A stretch of 64,000 bases of DNA, taken from NCBI RefSeq assembly GCF_000735435.1, contig NZ_JMPP01000024.1, positions 124,001 through 188,000 of the forward strand, given 5' to 3'. Each line of letters starts with the position of its first letter. Positions within the stretch are counted from its first letter, which is position 1. This document shows, in pieces, positions 19,071-28,409 of the stretch. The position numbers and the translations under genes were made by a program. Source of the DNA: Klebsiella planticola ATCC 33531. GTDB lineage: Bacteria > Pseudomonadota > Gammaproteobacteria > Enterobacterales > Enterobacteriaceae. The notes below the pieces were generated by a model. The model was not told the origin of the DNA. It ran no database searches and worked only from the letters and a program-made list of their open reading frames with translations.

Positions 19071-21926
19071 TTGAAATATCTTGCCTCTTTTCATACCACG
19101 CTAAAGGTTTCACGCTACCTGTTCAGAGCGCTGGCGGTACTGCTCTGGATGCTGATCGCTTTCGTTTCCGTGTTCTATATCGTCAATGCCCTGCATGACA
19201 GAGAGTCGGAAATCCGCCAGGAATTTAACCTCAATGCCGATCAGGCACAGCGCTATATCCAGCGAACCGCGGATGTGATTAAAGAGCTGAAATACGTGGC
19301 GGGAAACCGTCCGACCAGCGGCGGCGAGGGGGGGGCGACTCCCGCTCCGGGCGGCAACATCGCCATCCCTGATTTCGAGCCGCTGTACCCTGATTCTGAT
19401 TGCGGGACCATGGGCGCCACCTGGCGCAACTCTCTGCAGTCGCTGGCGTGGTTTATGCGCTACTGGCGCGATAACTTTTCCGCGGCCTATGACCTCAACC
19501 GCATCTTTCTCATTGGCAGCGATAATTTGTGTATGGCCAACTTTGGCCTGCGGGAAATGCCGCTGGAGCGCGATCAGGCGCTGAAAGTGCTGCACCAGCG
19601 TATTGAGCAGTACCGCGATGCGCCGCAAAACGAGCGCGGCAACAACCTGTTCTGGATAAGCCAGGGCGTGCGTCCGGGCGTGGGCTATTTTTACGCCCTG
19701 ACGCCGGTTTATATGGCAAACCGCCTGCAGGCGTTGCTGGGTATTGAGCAGACCATTCGTATGGAGAGCTTCTTTACGCCGGGCAGTCTGCCAATGAGCG
19801 TCACGATTCTCGACGACAACGGGCAGCCGCTTATTTCTCTTGCCGGGCAGGATAACAAAATCAAGAGCGAAGCCCGCTGGATGCAGGAGCGGATCTGGTT
19901 TGGCTACACCGCGGGTTTCCGCGAACTGGCGCTGAAGAAGAGCCTGCCGCCATCGTCGTTAAGCATTGTCTATTCCGTGTCGGTCGATCAGGTGCTTGAA
20001 CGTATCCGGATGCTGATTATCAACGCGATTGTCCTGAATATTCTGACCGGGGTGATTCTGTTTGCCCTGGCGCGGATGTATGAGCGGCGGATCTTTATCC
20101 CGGCGGAGAATGATGCCCAGCGGCTGGAAGAGCATGAGCAGTTCAACCGTAAAATTGTCGCGTCGGCGCCGGTGGGAATTTGTATCCTGCGCACCCTCGA
20201 TGGCACCAATATTCTGAGCAACGAACTGGCGCACAACTACCTCAATATGTTAACCCATGAGGATCGGCAGCGGTTAACGCAGATTATTTGCGGCCAGCAG
20301 GTCAACTTCGTGGATGTGTTGACCAGTAACAACACCAACCTGCAGATTAGCTTCGTGCATTCGCGCTATCGCAATGAAAACGTCGCGATTTGCGTGCTGG
20401 TGGACGTCAGCGCCCGCGTCAAGATGGAAGAGTCGTTGCAGGAGATGGCGCAGGCCGCGGAGCAGGCCAGCCAGTCGAAATCGATGTTCCTCGCCACCGT
20501 CAGCCATGAGCTGCGTACGCCGCTATATGGAATTATCGGTAACCTTGACCTGTTGCAAACCAAAGAGCTGCCGAAGGGCGTCGACAGGCTGGTCACGGCG
20601 ATGAATAACTCCTCGAGCCTGCTGCTGAAAATCATCAGCGATATCCTCGACTTCTCGAAAATTGAATCCGAGCAGCTGAAAATCGAACCCGGCGAATTTT
20701 CGCCGCGTGAGGTGATGAACCATATCTCGGCCAACTATTTACCGCTGGTGGTACGTAAACAGCTGGGGCTCTACTGCTTTATCGAGCCTGACGTTCCGCA
20801 GCTGATGTCCGGCGATCCGATGCGTTTGCAGCAGGTCATTTCTAACCTGCTGAGCAACGCCATTAAGTTTACCGACACCGGCTGCATCGTCCTGCACGTG
20901 CAGTGTGCCGGGGATTACCTGCAAATTAGCGTGCGCGATACGGGCGAAGGGATCCCGGCAAAAGAGGTGGTGCGCCTGTTTGACCCGTTCTTCCAGGTGG
21001 GGACCGGCGTGCAGCGCAACTTCCAGGGGACCGGTCTGGGGCTGGCGATATGTGAAAAGCTCATCAGCATGATGGACGGCGATATTGCCGTCGAAACCGA
21101 ACCGGGAATGGGCAGCCGCTTTACCATTCGTATTCCGCTGTACGGCGTGCAAAACCGCTCGCCGCTGGTGATTGATGGTCTGGTGGGTAAATGCTGCTGG
21201 CTGGCTATCCGCAATACCTCCCTGGCGCTGTTTGTCGAGTCGCTGCTTACCCATCACGGTCTTCACGCCCAAATCTATGACGGGCAGCAGCCCGGTGCAG
21301 ATGATATTTTGCTGACGGATGATGAGCCGGATGCTCGCTGGCAGGGGAGTGCGGCGGTGATTTTCTGTCGCCGCCATATCGGTATTCCGCTGGAACGCGC
21401 GCCCGGCGAGTGGATACACAGCGTGACGACACCGCACGAGCTGCTGCCGCTACTGGGACGTATCTTCCGGATTGCGGTGACGACCACCGAACACGGTCCG
21501 GCGCTCGCTGCTCCGGAAACGCAGGTCGCCAGCAATGACGATATGATGATCCTGGTGGTGGACGATCATCCGATTAACCGTCGGCTGTTGGCCGACCAGC
21601 TTGGCTCGCTGGGATATCAGTGCGTGACGGCAAACGATGGGGTCGATGCGCTGGGCGTGCTGAGCAAACAGCATATCGATATCGTGCTGAGCGATGTCAA
21701 CATGCCGAATATGGATGGCTATCGCCTGACGCAACGTATCCGCGAGCTGGGAATGACCCTGCCGGTAATCGGGGTGACCGCCAACGCACTGGCTGAGGAG
21801 AAACAGCGCTGTCTGGAGTCTGGTATGGATAACTGTCTGTCTAAACCGGTGACGCTCGATATTATCAAGCAGACGCTGGCGGTCTACGCCGCGCGGGTGC
21901 GTAAAGAACGTCAGGAAAGGGAGTAG
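19071..21926 (+). CDS. rcsC: Rcs phosphorelay hybrid sensor kinase RcsC
   Basis: Hybrid histidine kinase at the head of the Rcs envelope-stress phosphorelay, 951 aa (E. coli 949). Two membrane segments (about residues 20-40 and 310-335) flank a periplasmic domain. His479 (SHELRTP) is the phospho-acceptor, followed by the ATPase domain (NLLSNAIKFT, DTGEGIP, GTGLGLAI), the RcsC-specific ABL domain and a receiver domain with Asp875 (LSDVNMPNMDGY). The start is a TTG at 19071, the same N-terminus as E. coli (MKYLASF). The periplasmic segment around residues 82-102 is Gly/Pro-rich and diverges from E. coli. It is convergent with rcsDB. Confidence 0.97.
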   Translation: MKYLASFHTTLKVSRYLFRALAVLLWMLIAFVSVFYIVNALHDRESEIRQEFNLNADQAQRYIQRTADVIKELKYVAGNRPTSGGEGGATPAPGGNIAIPDFEPLYPDSDCGTMGATWRNSLQSLAWFMRYWRDNFSAAYDLNRIFLIGSDNLCMANFGLREMPLERDQALKVLHQRIEQYRDAPQNERGNNLFWISQGVRPGVGYFYALTPVYMANRLQALLGIEQTIRMESFFTPGSLPMSVTILDDNGQPLISLAGQDNKIKSEARWMQERIWFGYTAGFRELALKKSLPPSSLSIVYSVSVDQVLERIRMLIINAIVLNILTGVILFALARMYERRIFIPAENDAQRLEEHEQFNRKIVASAPVGICILRTLDGTNILSNELAHNYLNMLTHEDRQRLTQIICGQQVNFVDVLTSNNTNLQISFVHSRYRNENVAICVLVDVSARVKMEESLQEMAQAAEQASQSKSMFLATVSHELRTPLYGIIGNLDLLQTKELPKGVDRLVTAMNNSSSLLLKIISDILDFSKIESEQLKIEPGEFSPREVMNHISANYLPLVVRKQLGLYCFIEPDVPQLMSGDPMRLQQVISNLLSNAIKFTDTGCIVLHVQCAGDYLQISVRDTGEGIPAKEVVRLFDPFFQVGTGVQRNFQGTGLGLAICEKLISMMDGDIAVETEPGMGSRFTIRIPLYGVQNRSPLVIDGLVGKCCWLAIRNTSLALFVESLLTHHGLHAQIYDGQQPGADDILLTDDEPDARWQGSAAVIFCRRHIGIPLERAPGEWIHSVTTPHELLPLLGRIFRIAVTTTEHGPALAAPETQVASNDDMMILVVDDHPINRRLLADQLGSLGYQCVTANDGVDALGVLSKQHIDIVLSDVNMPNMDGYRLTQRIRELGMTLPVIGVTANALAEEKQRCLESGMDNCLSKPVTLDIIKQTLAVYAARVRKERQERE

Positions 21927-21948
21927 GGCAGGGAACCGATTGTGTACT

Positions 21949-21982
21949 TGCCCGGATAAAGCGCGACGCCGTTATCCGGGCA
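21949..21982. repeat. Palindromic unit between rcsC and rcsB
   Basis: Perfect 11-bp inverted repeat TGCCCGGATAA / TTATCCGGGCA with a 12-base GC-rich loop, filling the 63-bp space between the convergent rcsC and rcsB stops. It resembles a single REP-type unit and may act as a two-way 3' barrier. Confidence 0.7.
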
Positions 21983-21989
21983 GGCAGCG

Positions 21990-22640
21990 TTACTCTTTGT
22001 CGGTGGCGCTCAGAGAAACGGAAGACAGATAGTTCAGCAGCGCGATATCGTTTTCCACGCCCAGCTTCATCATCGCCGATTTCTTCTGGCTGCTGATGGT
22101 TTTAATGCTGCGGTTCAGCTTTTTGGCAATCTCGGTCACGAGAAACCCTTCGGCGAACAGGCGCAGCACTTCGCTCTCTTTCGGCGACAGGCGCTTGTCG
22201 CCGTAACCGCTGGCGCTGATTTTTTCCAGCAGGCGCGAAACGCTTTCCGGAGTGAATTTTTTGCCTTTCTGCAGCGCCGCCAGCGCTTTAGGCAGATCGG
22301 TCGGGGCGCCTTGTTTCAGCACGATCCCTTCGATATCCAGATCCAGCACAGCGCTAAGGATCGCCGGGTTGTTATTCATCGTCAGAACGATGATAGACAG
22401 ATCCGGGAAATGGCGTTTGATGTATTTGATCAACGTGATCCCGTCGCCGTATTTATCGCCAGGCATCGACAGGTCGGTAATCAAAACGTGTGCGTCTAAC
22501 TTAGGAAGATTATTGATAAGTGCCGTTGAATCTTCAAATTCGCCGACTACGTTGACCCATTCGATTTGCTCAAGGGATTTACGAATACCGAACAGTACGA
22601 TCGGGTGGTCATCGGCAATAATTACGTTCATAGTGTTCAT
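21990..22640 (-). CDS. rcsB: Rcs phosphorelay response regulator RcsB
   Basis: DNA-binding response regulator of the Rcs system, 216 aa. The receiver domain has the acidic pocket Asp10-Asp11 and phospho-acceptor Asp56 (ITDLSMPG). The LuxR/FixJ-type helix-turn-helix (LSPKESEVLRLFAEGFLVTEIAKKLNRSIKT) is at about residues 150-180. With or without RcsA it controls capsule, colanic-acid-like and motility genes. It lies 16 bases downstream of rcsD. Confidence 0.98.
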   Translation of the reverse strand: MNTMNVIIADDHPIVLFGIRKSLEQIEWVNVVGEFEDSTALINNLPKLDAHVLITDLSMPGDKYGDGITLIKYIKRHFPDLSIIVLTMNNNPAILSAVLDLDIEGIVLKQGAPTDLPKALAALQKGKKFTPESVSRLLEKISASGYGDKRLSPKESEVLRLFAEGFLVTEIAKKLNRSIKTISSQKKSAMMKLGVENDIALLNYLSSVSLSATDKE

Positions 22641-22656
22641 GTATTAGGCTACCTTG

Positions 22657-25314
22657 CTACAGCAAGCTCTTGACGTAAACGTCAATGTCGCTGATATATT
22701 TTTCTATGCCTTGCGCATCTTTCTCGCGAATCAGATGCTCAAGCGTTTCACATAACTGTTTGCCGGGTATCAGATTAAGCATAGCAAACGCCCCTTTGAG
22801 GCGGTGCGCTGTCTGCGCCAGCGCAGCTAAGTCGCTCGTTGCCAGTTCAGTATACAGCCTCTTAACATCATCCGGAACTGTGTCGGCAAACAGTGCGTAA
22901 TAGCCGCTGGCATGGAGTTCGGCGTTACTCTCGCTTCCCGCAGAGGTGGATTGTCCCTCTTCCTGCGCCAGCTGCTGTTCAATCAGTTGCAGAATCGCTT
23001 CCTGCATTGCCGTGCTGATATTAAAATTGACACGCAGCTGGCCTGGGCCAATTTTGCGTATCCCGACCTCATCATCGCTTAAAAGCAAGCCCGAAGCAGT
23101 AAGATTAGACGGATTATCCGTTAAAAAGAGATCGTATTCTTGACTTGTCAGCCTTTCATCCGGCGTGATGCAGGTGGCTCCCCAGCTTTCGAGCTGGCGC
23201 ACCACAATCCGGCGAACCTCATTGGCGGTAATATCCAGCATCACCACGACATCATCCAGCAGATGCTCGCCGGAGTCGCTCTCTTCTTCGCTGGCCGCCA
23301 TTTTGAGATGGAGAGAATAACGCGTTCCCAGCGACTCACGCGCCTTGATATTCATCTGACCGCCAAGCCTGCGCGTCAGACGATCGCAGAGCCAGAAGGT
23401 GAGGGCGTTGGCTTTACCATACAGGTCGGACTGGGTCTCGTTCAGGAACGGGAAGTGCATATTGTCGATTTCGTTGCCGGAAACGCCGTTGCCGGTATCC
23501 AGAATACGGAAGGTCAGCCGGTCGTCTGCGGATTCATCTTTACTCACTTCGAGCGTGATTTTGCCAATTTGCGTCGTGGTCACCGAGTATTGAATGAGCA
23601 ACAGCAGCGTGCGGCGTAGCGCATCGCGATCGCCATAGCGTTGTTCGTTGGCCGGCAGCGCATTGTTAATCAACAGCTGCAGACCTTTACGTTTAATGGC
23701 CGGCAGCACCTCAGGCACCACTTCATCGATCAGCTCCTGAATGGAGAACAGTCCAGGATTACTTTTCCAGCTGTCGCTCTCCAGAAGATTTGCCAGCTGA
23801 ATTTCATCAACCAGCTGTACCAGCTGATCCGCATGCTGCGCAAGCTGCAGGCTTTGGGCAATGCCAATGGCTGCCGCTTCTTCGGCCAGGCTTTGCGCCG
23901 GCTGTTTTAAGGCGCTGCCGATATGCTGCATAAATGCAACGCGCCCCTGCTGATTTTTCTCATACAGACGCTGGGCCTGTTTCAGTTTCTTATTGACCAG
24001 AACCTCCCGGTCCTGATCGCGAATAATGAAGATCTGCGTCCGCGGCGCAACCTGGCTGCGATACTGGCGTATTTCATACAGCTCGTTATTGATCGTCGCC
24101 TGAATAACCCCCTGATGCTGATCGGCCATGTTGGTGATGTTTTGCAGATTGAGGTGCGGCAGGAGATGATCGGCTATCGGGTTACTGATAATTGTGCGGT
24201 TGGCTTCCTGATCGTGGACCAGCAGCCCCAGCGGCAGCAGCGAGACGATCTCTTCGTTAATGGCGCGCAGGGTGCGCAATTCGCTATTGGCCGCGGAAGA
24301 GACGGCGGTACCGGTCTGACGGCCGCGGCCGTTGAAATGACGAAACGTCGTGAAACCGAACAGCGTTAACGCCAGCAGGCCGATAATCAGCAGCAGCGGC
24401 AGGAGAATATTCTGCAGGGACTCCAGCAGCAGTGAACCGAAGGGAACCACCCAGATCAGGCGCATACCGGTGGTGCTAATGCTGGTGATGATCTCAATCC
24501 GCGCACCGTTAAAGTCGATATTGACGCTATCGGCGGTCTCTTTTTCCGGGTTGCTGACCGCGCTTTGCGCCGGGTCGGGTTCAATACGGAAATTATCCAG
24601 CGACATGCCGGGCGGAATCAGGTCGTTAATCGGCAGGTCAAAGGCGACAACCGTCGCCAGGTGGCCCGGCTGGTTAAAGGTGGTGCGCAGGGTGAAATAG
24701 TGGCCATTTTGCCAGGAGAGGCGGCGCAGGGAGGAAAAGGTCTCCCTCTCGTCCAGGGTGTTCGCCTGCAGCAACATTTCTGCGCGACGGGATTCAACCA
24801 CGCTGGTAATCGTTGACTCTTTAAAGCTGGATGACAGGTCTTTCAGCGGCAGCGTCGATACGAGGATCAGACTGTTATCCAGACCATTCAGATAGTACAT
24901 CGACCAGGGGATGGTTTCCGCTCCCCACAGGATGTCGAGGTAGCTGGACATTTTCTGCGTCATCTCCAGGGTGGAGCTGTCGTGGGATCCGAAGATCAGC
25001 GCTTCGGTTTTGCGCCGCGGTTTTTCCAGGTAGTAAACATCCTGCTTCAACCGCGTTTCTTGCAGGCCATCGCTGACGGTGCTGGACGGAGTGGCGGCGA
25101 TATTGTCGTAAATCTGCCAGGTTGCGTAGCGCCAGGTATCGATGCGTTTATGCAGCGCGTGGCTGACATCAATGACCTGATAACTTTTATCTTTCAGCCA
25201 GGTATTGACCGCGCTTTGGATCATAACACCCATCGTCGCCAGCAGGACGATGACCATTAAAACGAAGAAGCGGGTGATGCTGCCTGGCATCAGGGAAAAT
25301 TTTTTCTGGGTCAT
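22657..25314 (-). CDS. rcsD: Rcs phosphotransfer protein RcsD
   Basis: Inner-membrane intermediate relaying phosphate from the RcsC receiver to RcsB, 885 aa (E. coli 890). There are two membrane segments (about 15-35 and 300-325). The kinase-like region is degenerate: where active kinases have SHELRTP it reads GSALKQP, so the phospho-acceptor His is missing, as known for RcsD. The C-terminal HPt domain carries the transfer residue His837 in TAHRLKGAFAML. It forms an operon with rcsB and is divergent from micF/ompC upstream. Confidence 0.97.
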   Translation of the reverse strand: MTQKKFSLMPGSITRFFVLMVIVLLATMGVMIQSAVNTWLKDKSYQVIDVSHALHKRIDTWRYATWQIYDNIAATPSSTVSDGLQETRLKQDVYYLEKPRRKTEALIFGSHDSSTLEMTQKMSSYLDILWGAETIPWSMYYLNGLDNSLILVSTLPLKDLSSSFKESTITSVVESRRAEMLLQANTLDERETFSSLRRLSWQNGHYFTLRTTFNQPGHLATVVAFDLPINDLIPPGMSLDNFRIEPDPAQSAVSNPEKETADSVNIDFNGARIEIITSISTTGMRLIWVVPFGSLLLESLQNILLPLLLIIGLLALTLFGFTTFRHFNGRGRQTGTAVSSAANSELRTLRAINEEIVSLLPLGLLVHDQEANRTIISNPIADHLLPHLNLQNITNMADQHQGVIQATINNELYEIRQYRSQVAPRTQIFIIRDQDREVLVNKKLKQAQRLYEKNQQGRVAFMQHIGSALKQPAQSLAEEAAAIGIAQSLQLAQHADQLVQLVDEIQLANLLESDSWKSNPGLFSIQELIDEVVPEVLPAIKRKGLQLLINNALPANEQRYGDRDALRRTLLLLIQYSVTTTQIGKITLEVSKDESADDRLTFRILDTGNGVSGNEIDNMHFPFLNETQSDLYGKANALTFWLCDRLTRRLGGQMNIKARESLGTRYSLHLKMAASEEESDSGEHLLDDVVVMLDITANEVRRIVVRQLESWGATCITPDERLTSQEYDLFLTDNPSNLTASGLLLSDDEVGIRKIGPGQLRVNFNISTAMQEAILQLIEQQLAQEEGQSTSAGSESNAELHASGYYALFADTVPDDVKRLYTELATSDLAALAQTAHRLKGAFAMLNLIPGKQLCETLEHLIREKDAQGIEKYISDIDVYVKSLL

Positions 25315-25664
25315 CGTGTGACGGAGCGACTCATCAAGGTTTGTAAGCAGGGCATCGCCCCAGGTAGCTGCTAGCAGAGTGAATACGCTAAGCAGTATAA
25401 AGGCTAATTTATCAAATCCATACTACAGATTGCGGTTCTGCAATTTTTTTTAATCCTGAGAATTATCTTAAAAAGAGCGGGCGCAATGAGATGTACAACA
25501 AGGCGAACCTTGTACAATTATTTACCTGTTTTACGCAATAAATAGCACTAAATAACAAGAAATTATCTCGATAAGACTTTACTCACTTGCGAGGTGATTG
25601 ATTAATAACCGTTATTTTTTTCCATGGATATCGCAGGGTAATTAAAGTTATGTAAAGAAGGGTA

Positions 25665-25757
25665 AAAAAAAACCGAATGCGAGGCATCCGGTTGAAATAG
25701 GGGTAAACAGACATTCAGAACTGAATGACGGTAATAAATAAAGTTAATGATGATAGC
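25665..25757 (-). ncRNA. micF: MicF antisense small RNA
   Basis: About 93 nt, nearly identical to E. coli MicF: 5' end GCUAUCAUCAUUAACUUUAU, which pairs with the ompF translation start, a central region including CAUUCAGUUCUGAAUG, and the 3' terminator hairpin ACCGGAUGCC...GCAUUCGGU followed by a run of U. It sits between rcsD and ompC and is transcribed away from ompC, the same place as in E. coli. It represses the ompF-type (OmpK35) porin with Hfq. The target ompF is not in this window. Confidence 0.95.
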
Positions 25758-25764
25758 GAGAGTT

Positions 25765-25770
25765 ATTCTA
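25765..25770 (-). promoter_or_regulatory. micF -10 element
   Basis: TAGAAT on the minus strand, 7 bases before the inferred micF start. Upstream (25771 to about 25800) the minus strand reads GACAAAACAAAATCC, resembling the E. coli micF sequence that binds MarA/SoxS/Rob. Confidence 0.7.
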
Positions 25771-25914
25771 GTCGCCGGGGTGGATTTTGTTTTGTCATTC
25801 AGTGCTATACATGAAACAACGTGTAACTGCATGAACTTCATTGAGAAAATTTATTTTCTTGATTATTGGTGCTTATTTTAGTGCTTTTTAGCGATGAAGA
25901 AAAGTTCCCCTGCG

Positions 25915-25975
25915 TTTACAATTTGAAACATCTTGTGCGCATTTTGAAACACCTTAGAAGTTTTCGTATCATATT
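25915..25975 (+). promoter_or_regulatory. Tandem OmpR-site-like sequences upstream of ompC
   Basis: Three consecutive 20-bp segments (TTTACAATTTGAAACATCTT, GTGCGCATTTTGAAACACCT, and AGAAGTTTTCGTATCATATT) match the C1-C2-C3 OmpR sites of E. coli ompC in order and spacing. The 775-bp gap 25315-26089 therefore holds the rcsD promoter, micF, these sites and the ompC leader; 25315-25600 is AT-rich without a motif I can name. Confidence 0.8.
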
Positions 25976-26089
25976 CTTGTTGGATTATTCTGCATTTTAC
26001 AGCACAATGAATATAGCCGACTGATTAGAAGGGTAATCAGTAAGCAGTGGCAATAATAAAAGGCATATAACAAACAGAGGGTTAATAAC

Positions 26090-27181
26090 ATGAAAGTTAA
26101 AGTACTGTCCCTCCTGGTACCGGCTCTGCTGGTAGCAGGCGCAGCGAATGCGGCTGAAATTTATAACAAAGACGGCAACAAATTAGACCTGTACGGTAAA
26201 ATCGACGGTCTGCACTATTTCTCTGACGACAAGAGCGTTGACGGCGACCAGACCTACATGCGTGTAGGCGTTAAAGGCGAAACTCAGATCAATGACCAGC
26301 TGACCGGTTACGGCCAGTGGGAATACAACGTTCAGGCGAACAACACTGAAAGCTCCAGCGATCAGGCATGGACTCGTCTGGCGTTTGCTGGTCTGAAATT
26401 TGGCGACGCGGGCTCTTTCGACTACGGTCGTAACTACGGCGTTGTTTACGACGTAACTTCCTGGACCGACGTTCTGCCGGAATTCGGCGGCGACACCTAC
26501 GGTTCTGACAACTTCCTGCAGTCCCGTGCTAACGGCGTTGCAACCTACCGTAACTCTGACTTCTTCGGTCTGGTTGACGGCCTGAACTTTGCTCTGCAGT
26601 ACCAGGGTAAAAACGGCAGCGTTAGCGGCGAAGGCGCAACCAACAACGGTCGTGGCGCTCTGAAACAGAACGGCGACGGTTTCGGTACTTCCGTAACTTA
26701 TGACATCTGGGACGGCATCAGCGCTGGTTTCGCTTACGCTAACTCCAAGCGTACCGACGATCAGAACGCACTGGTTCTGGGTGAAGGCGACCACGCTGAA
26801 ACCTACACCGGCGGCCTGAAATACGACGCGAACAACATCTACCTGGCAACTCAGTACACCCAGACCTACAACGCAACTCGCGCTGGTTCCCTGGGCTTTG
26901 CTAACAAAGCACAGAACTTCGAAGTGGTTGCTCAGTACCAGTTCGACTTCGGTCTGCGTCCGTCCGTTGCTTACCTGCAGTCTAAAGGTAAGGATCTGGA
27001 AGGCTACGGCGACCAGGATATCCTGAAATATGTTGACGTAGGCGCGACCTACTACTTCAACAAAAACATGTCCACCTACGTTGACTACAAAATCAACTTG
27101 CTGGACGACAACAGCTTCACCCGTAACGCCGGTATCTCTACCGACGACGTGGTTGCTCTGGGCCTGGTTTACCAGTTCTAA
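26090..27181 (+). CDS. ompC: Porin OmpC (OmpK36 type)
   Basis: Trimeric outer-membrane general porin, 363 aa with a 21-residue signal peptide (cleaved at ANA-AEIYN). It ends in Phe after GLVYQF, the barrel-insertion signal. The sequence matches Klebsiella OmpK36 along its length. The constriction loop L3 reads [15 protein letters not shown], i.e. without the extra Gly-Asp or Thr-Asp that narrows the pore in carbapenem-resistant Klebsiella. Codons are strongly biased to those of highly expressed genes (CTG, GGC/GGT, AAC, ACC). AGAGGG lies 8 bases before the ATG. Expression is expected to depend on OmpR. Confidence 0.97.
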   Translation: MKVKVLSLLVPALLVAGAANAAEIYNKDGNKLDLYGKIDGLHYFSDDKSVDGDQTYMRVGVKGETQINDQLTGYGQWEYNVQANNTESSSDQAWTRLAFAGLKFGDAGSFDYGRNYGVVYDVTSWTDVLPEFGGDTYGSDNFLQSRANGVATYRNSDFFGLVDGLNFALQYQGKNGSVSGEGATNNGRGALKQNGDGFGTSVTYDIWDGISAGFAYANSKRTDDQNALVLGEGDHAETYTGGLKYDANNIYLATQYTQTYNATRAGSLGFANKAQNFEVVAQYQFDFGLRPSVAYLQSKGKDLEGYGDQDILKYVDVGATYYFNKNMSTYVDYKINLLDDNSFTRNAGISTDDVVALGLVYQF

Positions 27182-27198
27182 GCACGTTGAAGTGACGA

Positions 27199-27225
27199 AA
27201 AAAGGCGCCTCTGGCGCCTTTTTTT
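27199..27225 (+). terminator. ompC intrinsic terminator
   Basis: AAAAGGCGCC-TCT-GGCGCCTTTTTTT: a strong stem with a T-run, 18 bases after the ompC stop. Confidence 0.95.
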
Positions 27226-27284
27226 ATGCCCGGTTTAACCTCGCTGGTGTAATCTTGCTGCCTTAGCAAGAGGAACCTGATTTT

Positions 27285-28337
27285 ATGGATATCACTTTTT
27301 TCCGTAGCGCACTGTTCAGCGTCTGCGTACTGCTTTCCGGCTGCGATTCAGCCACCACCCCCACTGCGCCAAAAAGTGCCGCGACCGTGCTGGATGGTAA
27401 GACGATGGGCACATTCTGGCGGGTCAGCGTCATTGGCGTTGATGAAGCCAAAGCCGAGGCGCTGCGACAGAAGGTCCAGGCGCAGCTCGATGCCGACGAT
27501 CGCCTGCTCTCCACCTGGAAAAACGATTCTGCGCTGATGCGCTTTAACCATGCCACCACGACCGATCCGTGGCCGGTCAGCGAAGCGATGGCTGATATTG
27601 TTACCCTCTCGCTGCGCATCGGCGCAAAAACCGCGGGCGCCATGGATATTACGGTGGGGCCGCTGGTGAACCTCTGGGGGTTTGGCCCCGACAAGCAACC
27701 GGTTAAAACGCCGGATCCTCAGCAGATCGCCGCCGCGAAAGCGCGCACGGGGCTCCAGCATCTGACGGTCATTAACCACGCGGATCGGCAATATCTGCAA
27801 AAAGACATCCCGGATCTGTTTGTCGATCTCTCCACCGTTGGCGAAGGCTATGCCGCCGATCATCTGGCTCGCCTGATGGAGCAGGAGGGCATTTCCCGGT
27901 ACCTGGTTTCGGTCGGCGGGGCGTTGGTCAGCCGGGGGATGAACGGCGACGGGCAGCCGTGGCGGGTGGCCATCCAGAAACCCACCGATCGCGAGAATGC
28001 CGTACAGGCGATTGTTGATATCAACGGACATGGGATCAGCACCTCCGGCAGCTACCGCAACTACTATGAGCTGGACGGTAAACGTATTTCCCACGTTATC
28101 GATCCGCAAACCGGCCGGCCGATCGATCATAAACTGGTCTCGGTCACGGTTATCGCTCCGACGGCGCTGGAAGCGGACGGCTGGGATACCGGCCTGATGG
28201 TGCTGGGGCCGGAAAGGGCGCAGGAAGTGGTGCGCCAGCAGGGGCTGGCGGTCTACATGATCATCAAAGAGGGCGACGGGTTTAAAACCTGGATGTCGCC
28301 GCAGTTCCGCACTTTCCTGGTTGGCGAAAAGAATTAA
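27285..28337 (+). CDS. apbE: FAD:protein FMN transferase ApbE
   Basis: Mg-dependent flavin transferase that links FMN covalently to threonine of target proteins such as the NqrB/NqrC and RnfG/RnfD subunits. 350 aa, a periplasmic lipoprotein: signal sequence ending in the lipobox LLSGC (Cys20). Family signatures are GTFWRVSV, AMDITVGPLVNLWGFG, DLSTVGEGYAADHL, SVGGALVSRG, and the metal-site region DPQTGRPIDH and ADGWDTGLMVLG. It lies downstream of ompC beyond a terminator, and is followed by ada in the E. coli order. The Ada box of the next gene overlaps its stop codon. Confidence 0.96.
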   Translation: MDITFFRSALFSVCVLLSGCDSATTPTAPKSAATVLDGKTMGTFWRVSVIGVDEAKAEALRQKVQAQLDADDRLLSTWKNDSALMRFNHATTTDPWPVSEAMADIVTLSLRIGAKTAGAMDITVGPLVNLWGFGPDKQPVKTPDPQQIAAAKARTGLQHLTVINHADRQYLQKDIPDLFVDLSTVGEGYAADHLARLMEQEGISRYLVSVGGALVSRGMNGDGQPWRVAIQKPTDRENAVQAIVDINGHGISTSGSYRNYYELDGKRISHVIDPQTGRPIDHKLVSVTVIAPTALEADGWDTGLMVLGPERAQEVVRQQGLAVYMIIKEGDGFKTWMSPQFRTFLVGEKN

Positions 28338-28344
28338 ACAGCAA
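28332..28344 (+). promoter_or_regulatory. Ada box of the ada-alkB promoter
   Basis: AAT-TAAACA-GCAA matches the Ada A-box/B-box arrangement (AAT, 6 bases, GCAA) of the E. coli ada promoter. It overlaps the apbE stop (TAA at 28335-28337) and lies 65-78 bases before the ada ATG. A possible -10 is TACACT at 28387-28392, which would put the box near -60, where methylated Ada activates. Confidence 0.75.
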
Positions 28345-28409
28345 GATTTCGGGTTTTTTTCATCGGGCGCTGATTCAGACTGACGATACACTTAAAGCAG
28401 GAGTCCGTT

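Noticed and set aside
22657..25314. RcsD as an inactivated kinase or pseudogene because it lacks the phospho-acceptor His
   Set aside because: Loss of that His is the normal state of RcsD; the HPt His837 is intact and the frame is complete.
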